Source: Acidobacteriaceae bacterium
GTDB taxonomy: Bacteria > Acidobacteriota > Terriglobia > Terriglobales > Acidobacteriaceae
Direction: 5' to 3'
Assembly (NCBI GenBank): GCA_003133425.1
Contig: PKXI01000090.1
Location: forward strand, 1-12,822
DNA length: 12,822 nucleotides
Part shown: positions 6,529-12,822 of the stretch, piece by piece
Numbering within the stretch: position 1 is the first letter of the stretch
How the letters are laid out: each line of letters starts with the position of its first letter
Notes under the pieces: model-generated
Told to the model about the DNA's origin: nothing
The model's input: the letters and a program-made list of their open reading frames with translations, nothing else
Databases searched by the model: none
Position numbers and translations under genes: made by a program

Positions 6529-7092
6529 GTGACTGGAAGATGGAGAGTGAGTCTTTGCGGAGTGGTGGTGGCCGGCATGATTGCGGCTGGGCCTCCCCAG
6601 GCCGCTTTTGGCCAGTTGCCGGAGCCGGGTGCGCGCCCGGATGTGCCTAACCCGCTCACCGATACCACGGTAAAACCTGGCAAGGTGCTGCTTTTCGAAC
6701 TGGAGGCGCGCTTTGCCAAAGACGTGGCCGCACGCGGCGGCGCAGCGTTTGCGGATTGGTTTGCCGGGGATGGTGTCGCGCTGGGCAACGCCGCAGCGCC
6801 GCTCATCGGTAATGTCGCCATCGCCAGGTCAGCCACCTGGTCGCCAAAAGACTACCAACTGACCTGGACCCCGACGGACGCGATGATGGGCCCCTCAGGC
6901 GATATGGGATATACCTGGGGCCACTTTGAAGGCCACAGCAAGGACGCCAACGGAAACGCCGTGAACACCAGCGGGCGATATATCACCATGTGGCGCAGGG
7001 AGCCCGACGGAAAGTGGAAGGTGGTTCTGGACGCAGGCTCGAACGAGCCGGCCGGAGCAGGCGACTGCTGCAAGCTCCCCAGCGGCAATTGA
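6529..7092 (+). CDS. Secreted NTF2-like (DUF4440/SnoaL-type) protein
   Basis: This 187-residue protein starts at a GTG supported by a strong ribosome binding site (GAGGGAGGG, 6512-6520, 8 nt spacing). It has a signal peptide with hydrophobic core LCGVVVAGMIAAG and likely cleavage near residue 28 (AAFG-Q). The mature part has the NTF2-like cone-fold pattern: an N-terminal helix LFELEARFAKDVAARGGAAFADWFAGDGV, a middle strand region, then DMGYTWGHFEG, GRYITMWRREPDGKWKVVLDAGS as the closing strands. Such DUF4440/YybH proteins are small extracytoplasmic proteins without an assigned reaction. No catalytic residues can be named. The mature chain has only one Cys pair, adjacent residues near the C-terminus (DCCKL). 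It appears monocistronic, and its 5' region is occupied by the palindromic element at 6397-6509. Confidence 0.85.
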   Translation: MTGRWRVSLCGVVVAGMIAAGPPQAAFGQLPEPGARPDVPNPLTDTTVKPGKVLLFELEARFAKDVAARGGAAFADWFAGDGVALGNAAAPLIGNVAIARSATWSPKDYQLTWTPTDAMMGPSGDMGYTWGHFEGHSKDANGNAVNTSGRYITMWRREPDGKWKVVLDAGSNEPAGAGDCCKLPSGN

Positions 7093-7464
7093 GAGCAAAA
7101 TCCACCAGGCGGCAGGTCAAGGGGGCTGGTTGCGGCTTTCGCCTTCATCCGGGCCCCTGACACAAGAACGCAACAAAATCAATGCCGGCCCCAGCCACTG
7201 AGGTAAGCTCGTTCGTAAGCTTTCTTCAGAATCAGCCACAATTTCACAACCTGCAAAGCTGCCCTTTTTCAGACTCTCCGGCCTTTCTACCCAATTGCGG
7301 CCGGCTAATGAGCCCGAACACGTGCCCTTGGTAACAAGCAACTGAAACGACGCTCCAGAAATCCAATTACTTGTGGGCCATCACGTTTTCCACAGAATTG
7401 GCCTGTTTGGGTGAGTGTCAAATTTTGTTCATTCCTCGATACTTAGCTCGAGAGCATACAACCG
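7093..7464. other. 372-bp intergenic region without a supported gene
   Basis: I see no convincing coding frame here. The only open frame (7117-7341, minus strand, 74 codons) has no ribosome binding site or recognisable motif. At 7116-7161 an imperfect stem (GTCA-A-GGGG opposed to CCCC-TGAC) lies 24 bp after the stop at 7092. It could slow or end transcription of that gene but has no T-run. A short direct repeat TAAGCT occurs near 7203-7220. No clear promoter for the kinase gene could be assigned. Confidence 0.5.
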
Positions 7465-9897
7465 ATGTCTGCCATGTCAGGCTCAAGAGTTTTCGAGAGC
7501 CAGGAAGCACCACTGCATCCTGAGTTCAACATCTTCGACCGCAATCCGGACCCCGCTCTCGATGAGCTCACGGAGCTGGCCGCGGTGTTGTGCGGTGCAG
7601 ACTATGGATACATTGCGTGGATGGACTTCAACCGGCTGTGGTTCAAGGCGCGGTTTGGGTTCAAGGGAGTGGAGCAGTCGCGCACCACCACGGCATGCCA
7701 GTGGATGCTGGAAAAGGGCGAGCCGCTGCTGATTGCGAATGCGGCAAAAGACCGTCGCTTTCTTCCCGAGGGGATTCCTCTTGTGGGTGCAAAGCCTTGC
7801 CTCTCCTACGCCGGAACGCCCCTGATCACCAGCGCCCAGCAGGTAGTGGGATCGCTTGCGGTGCTGTCGATAAAGCCCGATCAGTTCAAATCGGAACACC
7901 TCACCCTCCTCGAGATTCTCGGCCGCCAGGCGGTCACGCGGCTTGAGCTTTACAGCCGCATCCGGCTGCAGGAGCAGGCGCAGCGGTCGCGCCAGCGAAC
8001 GGAACGCGCGCTGGCTGTCGAACGATGCTTTGTAGCCGTGACTCTGGATTCGATTCCAGCATTGGTGGCGGTGCTCGACACGGCCGGGCGCCTGGTGCGG
8101 ATGAATCAACCCTGCGCGCAGTTGACCGGGCTGAGCCTTGCGGACACCGTGGGCCGGCCGTTTGTCGACGAAGTATTCGAACAAGAGCAACGCGATTGGG
8201 CAATGGGAAAGCTGCGCGGCGCCGTAGCCGGACAGGAATCTGGCCCCCACGAAACTGCCTGGCTCATTGGCGGGGATGCCGCCGCGGCAGAACGCAAAAC
8301 ACGACTCGTGAGTTGGACGCTGCGGCCACTGAAGGGACCGAACGGCGAAATTCAATATGTAATCGTCAGCGGCCAGGATGTGACCGAGCAGCGCCAAATG
8401 GAGAAGGCTCTGCTGTCCAGTGAAACCCGCTACCGCGAGGTCGTCGAGAACTCGCTTGGTTTTGTCTTCACGTGCTCGATGGAAGGCCGCCTCACCTCGT
8501 TGAACGCATTCACCGCGGAGACGCTGGGTTACCGCACCGAGGCACTCACCGGCCGCTCGGTAACAGAACTGATGGACTCGGCCGGAACCGCGGCGTTTCA
8601 GGATTGCCTGCGGACTCTGCAAACCGAGGAAGAATGGCAAGGTGCCTTGCCACTGCGCCGCAGCGACGGCGTCTACCGCCGCATCGCTTTCCGCTGCCGG
8701 CGCATGCAGTTGCCCGGCGAGCGCCCGTTTGTACTCAACCACGGCATGGACGTGACCGAGCAATACGAGGCCGAGGAAGCGCTCCACATGGCCACGCGCC
8801 AGCGCGAACTGATCCTGGAGTCGGTGGACGACGGCATTTACGGCATCGACCTCGATGGCAAGCTCACCTTCATCAACGAAGCCGGCGCAAAGGCACTTGG
8901 CTACGAGCCTGAAGAGTTGGCCGGCCGCGACGTGCATGAAGCAATCCATCACAGCCATGCTGACGGCACGCCCTACTCCAAATCCACCAGCCCCATTCTG
9001 CAGGCCCTGCGCAGGTGCGAGTCCATCCGCATGCGCGGCGAAGTCTTCTGGCGCCACGACGGCACCGCGATTCCAGTGGAGTACAGCGCCAACCCGCTCA
9101 TGGACGCTGGCCAGATCTCGGGCATGGTCGTCGCCTTCCAGGATGTTTCAGAACGGCGGCGTCTTGAGAAAATGAAGGACGAATTCATCTCCACCGTGAG
9201 CCACGAATTGCGAACGCCGCTTACTTCGCTGCGCGCATCGCTTGGCCTGATCGCGTCGGGCTCGCTGGACAAGCGCCCGGAGAAGCAGCGACAGATGATC
9301 GAGATGGCAATCGGAAACAGCGACCGGCTCATTCGCCTGGTCAACGACATCCTTGACTTCGACAGCGTGGAGAAAGGGCGGCTGCCCCTGCACCGCCAGC
9401 CTATAGAAGCTATCGACATGTTGCGTCGAGCGGCAGACATTGCCCACGATTCAGCCGCGCAGGCGCGCATCACCATTCGCATTGAAGCCGCCGCGGCCAC
9501 GGTCTTTGCGGACATGGATCGCGTTTTGCAGGTGCTGAACGAACTGGTCACCAACGCCATCAAGTTCTCAGGCCAGGACACGACCATCCGGCTGGCCGCG
9601 AAGCCTTGTACCGTCACTACCTCGACAGGCAATCCCCTTTCCACTGGCGAGGTCTGCTTCATCGTTGAAGACCAGGGACGCGGCATTGCGCCGGAAAAAC
9701 TGGAGCGGATCTTCGAGCGCTTCCAGCAAGGCGACGCGTCGGATTCGCGCGCGCTGGGCGGCACCGGCCTCGGCCTTGCGCTGGTCCGCAGCATCGTGGA
9801 GCAGCATGGCGGACGCATCTGGGCCGAAAGCACGCCCGGCCATGGCAGCAGATTCCACTTCACGCTGCCGGCAGCGGCGGGGACCGAGGCGCGCTAG
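7465..9897 (+). CDS. Soluble GAF-PAS-PAS-PAS sensor histidine kinase
   Basis: This 810-residue kinase lacks transmembrane segments and a signal peptide, so it senses something in the cytoplasm. In order: a GAF domain (about 31-160), a short helical linker (165-190), PAS1 (about 188-310, ending GQDVTEQ), PAS2 (about 320-433, ending GMDVTEQ), PAS3 (about 445-566, ending FQDVSER), a HisKA helix pair with phospho-acceptor H580 in VSHELRTPL, and an ATPase domain. The ATPase domain has the N-box with N697 (ELVTNAIKFS), the G1 box D736-Q-G-R-G740, the F-box (IFERFQQGD) and the G2 box GGTGLGL at 765-771. All catalytic boxes are intact. There is no receiver domain and no neighbouring response regulator, so it is an orphan kinase. 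The ATG at 7465 has only a weak ribosome binding site; an in-frame ATG at 7474 is an alternative. The signal is unknown. Confidence 0.93.
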   Translation: MSAMSGSRVFESQEAPLHPEFNIFDRNPDPALDELTELAAVLCGADYGYIAWMDFNRLWFKARFGFKGVEQSRTTTACQWMLEKGEPLLIANAAKDRRFLPEGIPLVGAKPCLSYAGTPLITSAQQVVGSLAVLSIKPDQFKSEHLTLLEILGRQAVTRLELYSRIRLQEQAQRSRQRTERALAVERCFVAVTLDSIPALVAVLDTAGRLVRMNQPCAQLTGLSLADTVGRPFVDEVFEQEQRDWAMGKLRGAVAGQESGPHETAWLIGGDAAAAERKTRLVSWTLRPLKGPNGEIQYVIVSGQDVTEQRQMEKALLSSETRYREVVENSLGFVFTCSMEGRLTSLNAFTAETLGYRTEALTGRSVTELMDSAGTAAFQDCLRTLQTEEEWQGALPLRRSDGVYRRIAFRCRRMQLPGERPFVLNHGMDVTEQYEAEEALHMATRQRELILESVDDGIYGIDLDGKLTFINEAGAKALGYEPEELAGRDVHEAIHHSHADGTPYSKSTSPILQALRRCESIRMRGEVFWRHDGTAIPVEYSANPLMDAGQISGMVVAFQDVSERRRLEKMKDEFISTVSHELRTPLTSLRASLGLIASGSLDKRPEKQRQMIEMAIGNSDRLIRLVNDILDFDSVEKGRLPLHRQPIEAIDMLRRAADIAHDSAAQARITIRIEAAAATVFADMDRVLQVLNELVTNAIKFSGQDTTIRLAAKPCTVTTSTGNPLSTGEVCFIVEDQGRGIAPEKLERIFERFQQGDASDSRALGGTGLGLALVRSIVEQHGGRIWAESTPGHGSRFHFTLPAAAGTEAR

Positions 9898-9938
9898 TAC
9901 CATGACCGTGTGATTGCGTAATAAGGATTATGACGATT

Positions 9939-9970
9939 GGGTGCCCCAGGTCCCGATTCTGGGACCTGGG
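9939..9970. repeat. REP-like hairpin, copy 1 (GGGTGCCCCAGGTCCC family)
   Basis: CCCAGGTCCC (9945-9954) and GGGACCTGGG (9961-9970) form a perfect 10-bp stem with a 6-nt loop, preceded by GGGTGC. The first 16 bases (9939-9954) recur with one change at 12785-12800. I recall GGGTGCCCCA-type hairpins as dispersed intergenic repeats in Acidobacteriota. It lies 42 bp after the kinase stop and has no T-run on either strand, so it is not a classical terminator, though it could protect the 3' end of an mRNA. Confidence 0.55.
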
Positions 9971-10004
9971 TGAGCCGATAAATCGCCGATAATGCGACCC
10001 TTGT

Positions 10005-10100
10005 ATGGATTGGATCGGGTGCAATCCGATGACGGAGCGGTCCCCGCGCCGTGAGACAATGCCATCGACGGCCTTCCCCTTGTTAACTCTTCCGGCCGAC
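10005..10100 (+). promoter_or_regulatory. Structured 5' leader of the KimA-like gene, possible cis-regulatory RNA
   Basis: Consecutive hairpins precede the gene: ATCGG-(GTGCAAT)-CCGAT at 10014-10030, then ACGG-A-GCGG-TCC-CCGC-G-CCGT at 10032-10052, then CGGCC paired with GGCCG (about 10069-10098). An alternative pairing GCCGT (10048-10052) with ACGGC (10068-10072) would compete with the second hairpin. The order GGTGCAATCC, CCCCGC..CCGTGA, ATGCCA loosely resembles the core of cobalamin riboswitches, but the B12-box is missing. The conserved segments of the c-di-AMP (ydaO) riboswitch are not evident. A leader RNA is possible but unproven. Confidence 0.3.
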
Positions 10101-10114
10101 GGAAAAAACCAAGC

Positions 10115-11992
10115 ATGGCTTTATCCACGCGCGCAGTGAATTTTCTTTTCGGACGCCCCCTGGCCACCAGCGAGGAGCGGGCCGAGCACATCGGTCCCAT
10201 CGCCGGCATCCCCATCTTCGGCCTCGACGCTCTGAGTTCCGCCGCGTACGGGCCGGAGGCGGCGCTGACGCTGCTGATTCCGCTCGGCCTCGTGGGCGTC
10301 CACTATATCGTTCCCGTAAGCGCGGCCATCGTTGTGCTGTTGGTCATCGTCTTCTTCAGCTATCGCCAGACGATCGAAGCCTATCCGCAGGGCGGCGGCT
10401 CCTATACCGTGGCCAGCCAGAACCTGGGCGAGGGCGCGGCGCTGCTGGCCGCTGCGGCGCTCATGATCGACTACATTCTCACTGCTGCCGTCGGCATCTC
10501 GGCCGGCGTAGGCGCACTCATCTCCGCAGTGCCCAGCCTGCAACCGCACACATTGCAAATGTGCCTGGCCGTGCTGCTGATTCTCACTATCGTGAATATG
10601 CGCGGCGTGCATGACACCGGCGCGGTGTTCATGATCCCCACATATCTGTTTACGGGCACACTGCTCATTGTCATCGCGGTAGGCGCATGGCATGTGTTCG
10701 CCGCCTCGGGACATCCACAGACCGTGACACCCCTGCCCCCAATGCCCGTAGCGACCGTTGCCGTGAGTTGGTGGCTGCTGCTCAAAGTCTTCTCTTCCGG
10801 CTGCACGGCAATGACCGGCGTTGAGGCGGTCAGCAATGGCGTCATGGCATTCCGCGACGACACGCGCAAAAACGCCAAGACCACGCTGACCATCATCATT
10901 GTTCTGCTGACAGTGCTGTTGGCCGGCATTGCGCTGCTTTGCCGCTCCTATCACATTGCCGCCACCACGCCGGACGCGCCCGGCTACGAGAGTGTGCTCT
11001 CCATGCTCACGCGCGCGGTAATGGGCCACGGCTGGTTTTACTACCTCACCATCGGCTCCGTGCTTCTGGTGTTGGCTCTCTCTGCCAACACGGCTTTCGC
11101 CGATTTCCCCCGCCTCACTCGCGCAATCGCCCTCGACAACTACATGCCCCACGTCTTCCTGCTGCGCGGTCGGCGCCTGCTCTACTCCTGGGGAATTTAT
11201 GTCCTTGTCGCGCTCACGGCATTGCTGCTCATCGTTTTTCGCGGAGTTACCGACCGGCTCATTCCGCTCTATGCAATCGGAGCGTTCATGGCCTTTACGC
11301 TATCGCAGGCCGGTATGGTCGTGCACTGGAAGCGCAACCATGGACCGCGTCTGCGCATCTTTGTAAATGGCCTGGGCGCTGTGGCCACGGGCATCACCAC
11401 CGTGGTGGTGCTGGTCGCCAAGTTCGCCGAGGGCGCGTGGATTACCGCGCTGCTGGTCGTCGTCATGATCCTGCTGATGCGCGCCGTCAACCGCCACTAT
11501 GTTGACGTAACCCACGAGACCGCGCTCGATCGGCCGATCGTTTCCGCCGAGATCACCGAGCCCATCGTGGTGCTGCCCATCGACCGCTGGAGCCGCATCA
11601 CGGAGAAGGCGGTCTGCTTCGCGCTCTCCATGTCCAGCGACATCCGCTGCATTCACGTGCTCCTCACCGATGAGACCGACCAGTTCTGCGACGAATGGGA
11701 ACAGAAGATTGCCGCACCGCTGCGCGCGAGCGGCAAACCCGTTCCCCGCCTGGTTACCGTCAGGTCGCCGTATCGGTACATCCTGCAGCCGGTGGTGGAT
11801 TATGTGTTGTCCGTGGAGAGCGAAACCAACTTCAAAAAAGTTTGCGTGATAGTACCGGAACTGGTAGTGCGCCACTGGTGGGAGAACCTGCTCCACAACC
11901 GCCGCGCCGATCTGCTCAAAGTCATGCTGCTGATGCGCGGCAACCGCCGCATCATAGTCATCAACATTCCCTGGTATCTCGAACGCGATTGA
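10115..11992 (+). CDS. KimA/YdaO-family APC-type potassium (or amino acid) transporter
   Basis: This 625-residue inner-membrane permease has about 12 TM helices (roughly residues 30-465) and a soluble C-terminal domain (about 470-625). The N-terminal signature GLDALSSAAYGPEA contains D38 and Y45, which line up with the conserved Asp and Tyr of Bacillus KimA. EAYPQGGGSYTVASQNLGEG and AALMIDYILTAAVGIS are further KimA-type signatures. KimA imports potassium with protons and is inhibited by c-di-AMP in Firmicutes. The C-terminal domain (EITEPIVVLPIDRWSR, then alternating strands and helices) looks like a universal-stress-protein fold, the usual regulatory part in this group. The ATG at 10115 lacks a strong ribosome binding site (GGAAAAAACC upstream). 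The gene follows the sensor kinase in the same direction after 217 bp. Substrate assignment rests on family resemblance; many relatives are labelled amino acid permeases. Confidence 0.85.
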   Translation: MALSTRAVNFLFGRPLATSEERAEHIGPIAGIPIFGLDALSSAAYGPEAALTLLIPLGLVGVHYIVPVSAAIVVLLVIVFFSYRQTIEAYPQGGGSYTVASQNLGEGAALLAAAALMIDYILTAAVGISAGVGALISAVPSLQPHTLQMCLAVLLILTIVNMRGVHDTGAVFMIPTYLFTGTLLIVIAVGAWHVFAASGHPQTVTPLPPMPVATVAVSWWLLLKVFSSGCTAMTGVEAVSNGVMAFRDDTRKNAKTTLTIIIVLLTVLLAGIALLCRSYHIAATTPDAPGYESVLSMLTRAVMGHGWFYYLTIGSVLLVLALSANTAFADFPRLTRAIALDNYMPHVFLLRGRRLLYSWGIYVLVALTALLLIVFRGVTDRLIPLYAIGAFMAFTLSQAGMVVHWKRNHGPRLRIFVNGLGAVATGITTVVVLVAKFAEGAWITALLVVVMILLMRAVNRHYVDVTHETALDRPIVSAEITEPIVVLPIDRWSRITEKAVCFALSMSSDIRCIHVLLTDETDQFCDEWEQKIAAPLRASGKPVPRLVTVRSPYRYILQPVVDYVLSVESETNFKKVCVIVPELVVRHWWENLLHNRRADLLKVMLLMRGNRRIIVINIPWYLERD

Positions 11993-12000
11993 GTATCAGA

Positions 12001-12066
12001 GTTGTCATCCTGAGCGACCACAGTCCGCCGCGGCGGACGAAGGGAGTCGAAGGACCTGCGGTTGCT
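12001..12066. repeat. Dispersed intergenic repeat of the GTCATCCTGAGCG...AAGGACCTGCG type
   Basis: GTCATCCTGAGCGA (12004-12017) and GTCGAAGGACCTGCG (12046-12060) flank a perfect 16-bp palindrome GTCCGCCGCGGCGGAC (12023-12038). I recall elements beginning GTCATCCTGAGCG and ending GTCGAAGGACCT from many Acidobacteriota and other environmental bacterial genomes, where they sit between genes. It begins 9 bp after the stop of the KimA-like gene and could act as its mRNA 3' stem-loop. There is no T-run. Confidence 0.55.
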
Positions 12067-12114
12067 TTCTTAGCGAATAGTAGAACACCACCAACCTAGG
12101 CACGTGGGCCTTTT

Positions 12115-12156
12115 CTGTTCACTGTTCACTGTTCACTGTTCCCTGTTCACTGTTCA
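12115..12156. repeat. Heptamer tandem repeat (CTGTTCA)6
   Basis: Six consecutive 7-bp units read CTGTTCA, the fourth changed to CTGTTCC. The array fills most of the gap between the dispersed repeat at 12001 and the stop of the minus-strand SRPBCC gene. Copy number in such arrays varies by slippage. No promoter or coding role is visible. Confidence 0.9.
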
Positions 12157-12161
12157 CTGCC

Positions 12162-12713
12162 CTACCCCCTCCGCGCCGCCTGCTGCTCTGCCGCAGCCAA
12201 TATTTCCGGCAACCGTTTTTGCCGATACGCGAACGAGCGCGCCAACTGCCTCCGCACCATCGCTCCAGCAATCCGCCCAAGCACGCCGTACGGCAATTCG
12301 AACTCGACCGCATCGCTCACCAGCGTCCCCTCCTGCCCGTCCCGGATCTCCTTTTCAATCCCGTGGCGATGCTGGAACACAGTGAACGGACCGCGCACTT
12401 GCGCATCGCAGAAATGGCTGTTCCACTCAAACTCCGTGATGCATGCCAGCCAGCTCACGCGCCGCGGCACCCACGGTATTGGATAAAAGCTGATCAGAAT
12501 CTCCGACCCCACGCCCGCAGCCACGCTGAGAAATCGCCGCGCCGCCTCCACCGCAACCGGCCGCGGCGGAGGCGGCTCAATCCGCGCATCTTCGATCCGC
12601 GTCTCCAGATTCCGTGGCATCAAGTGCGGCAGATTCGACGGATTGGCAAAGAACGCAAACACCAGTTCCACCGGATACGGCACCCACTGCTGTGTCTCGA
12701 ACCGTTGCGTCAT
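12162..12713 (-). CDS. SRPBCC (START/Bet v1-like) ligand-binding-fold protein
   Basis: This 183-residue soluble protein shows the SRPBCC helix-grip pattern: an opening strand RFETQQWVPYPVELVFAFFANPSNLPHLMP (strand, then the two short helices), a series of beta strands in the middle including ITEFEWNSHFCDAQVRGPFTVFQHRH, then DAVEFELPYG and the long C-terminal helix VRRQLARSFAYRQKRLPEIL. Length is normal for the family. Such proteins bind hydrophobic ligands or act as small cyclase/dehydrase-like enzymes; members annotated near DNA or cell-envelope genes have no firm role. No catalytic residues can be pointed out. The ATG at 12713 has no good ribosome binding site and the gene converges on the KimA-like gene across a repeat-filled gap. 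It may belong to a transcription unit beginning beyond the right edge. Confidence 0.85.
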   Translation of the reverse strand: MTQRFETQQWVPYPVELVFAFFANPSNLPHLMPRNLETRIEDARIEPPPPRPVAVEAARRFLSVAAGVGSEILISFYPIPWVPRRVSWLACITEFEWNSHFCDAQVRGPFTVFQHRHGIEKEIRDGQEGTLVSDAVEFELPYGVLGRIAGAMVRRQLARSFAYRQKRLPEILAAAEQQAARRG

Positions 12714-12784
12714 TGCTTCGATGGTATCGCGCTCCGTTCATGCCTGGCCGCGAGCAAATTCGCCGCAGTCCTGATCAACTGCGC

Positions 12785-12800
12785 GGGTGCCCCAAGTCCC
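12785..12800. repeat. REP-like repeat, half copy (GGGTGCCCCAAGTCCC)
   Basis: Fifteen of 16 bases match the left arm of the hairpin at 9939-9954. The expected right arm (GGGACTTGGG) is not seen before the window ends 22 bases later, so this is a half copy or one with a longer loop. It lies upstream of the SRPBCC gene. Confidence 0.45.
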
Positions 12801-12822
12801 AGGAAGTGAATCGCGCCACTGA

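Noticed and set aside
7117..7341. 74-codon minus-strand frame in the 7093-7464 gap
   Set aside because: There is no ribosome binding site, no hydrophobic or conserved pattern, and gaps of this size contain such frames by chance.
7483..9057. Long minus-strand open frame (524 codons) inside the kinase gene
   Set aside because: The plus strand encodes an intact GAF-PAS-HisKA-ATPase protein here. The antisense frame shows no motif and no ribosome binding site.
9939..9970. Intrinsic terminator of the kinase gene
   Set aside because: The stem is strong but is followed by TGAGCC rather than Ts, and the same sequence recurs elsewhere, so a REP-type repeat is the better reading.
9913..10114. c-di-AMP (ydaO) riboswitch before the KimA-like gene
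   Set aside because: I looked for the GGGGAACCC, GGGGTGAATCC and CAGCTAACCTCGTAGG-type conserved segments and found none in order. Only GGGTGCAATCC is loosely similar.
10121..11152. Minus-strand open frame (343 codons) opposite the KimA-like gene
   Set aside because: It is a His/Gly/Asp-rich shadow of the transporter's hydrophobic codons with no recognisable domain.

Overview
The window looks like a piece of an Acidobacteriota chromosome, most likely class Terriglobia. This rests on three things: the moderately high GC content, a secreted protein (2652-3842) that resembles a family I associate with that phylum, and short dispersed palindromic repeats of a style I recall from its intergenic regions. 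There are no rRNA or tRNA genes, phage genes, transposases or CRISPR arrays. Nine complete protein genes are supported.

Layout. (1) 105-2477, minus strand: a two-gene unit with a TetR-type repressor followed 9 bp later by a 14-TM DHA2 drug-efflux permease. A -10 box and a clear palindromic operator lie in the repressor's own leader. (2) 2652-3842, plus strand: a secreted protein of unknown function with a recognisable promoter. (3) 3896-6239, minus strand: a tight three-gene redox operon. It encodes a DsbD_2/TauE-SafE-like membrane protein, a NapH/NosR-like polyferredoxin with two ferredoxin-type 4Fe-4S motifs and three CxxxC pairs, and a small membrane-anchored protein with a DxDGDGxxD calcium-type loop. 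(4) 6397-6509: a 113-bp palindromic MITE-like element flanked by TA, ending next to the ribosome binding site of a secreted NTF2-like (DUF4440-type) protein at 6529-7092. (5) 7093-7464: a gene-poor gap. (6) 7465-9897: a soluble GAF-PAS-PAS-PAS sensor histidine kinase with no adjacent response regulator. (7) 10115-11992: a KimA/YdaO-family APC potassium transporter with a soluble C-terminal domain, preceded by a 217-bp leader rich in hairpins. (8) 11993-12161: a repeat-rich convergent junction. (9) 12162-12713, minus strand: an SRPBCC-fold protein. The window ends in a half copy of a repeat also seen at 9939-9970.

How the genes work together. Efflux pump and repressor form a simple inducible export unit. 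The three-gene operon is best read as a membrane electron relay, passing electrons through iron-sulfur centres and probably a thiol pair. It carries no terminal enzyme, so its acceptor is unknown. The kinase and the KimA-like transporter lie in the same direction and could be functionally related, but nothing in the sequence proves it. The points most worth a second look are the redox operon, the palindromic element at 6397-6509 and the structured leader of the KimA-like gene.
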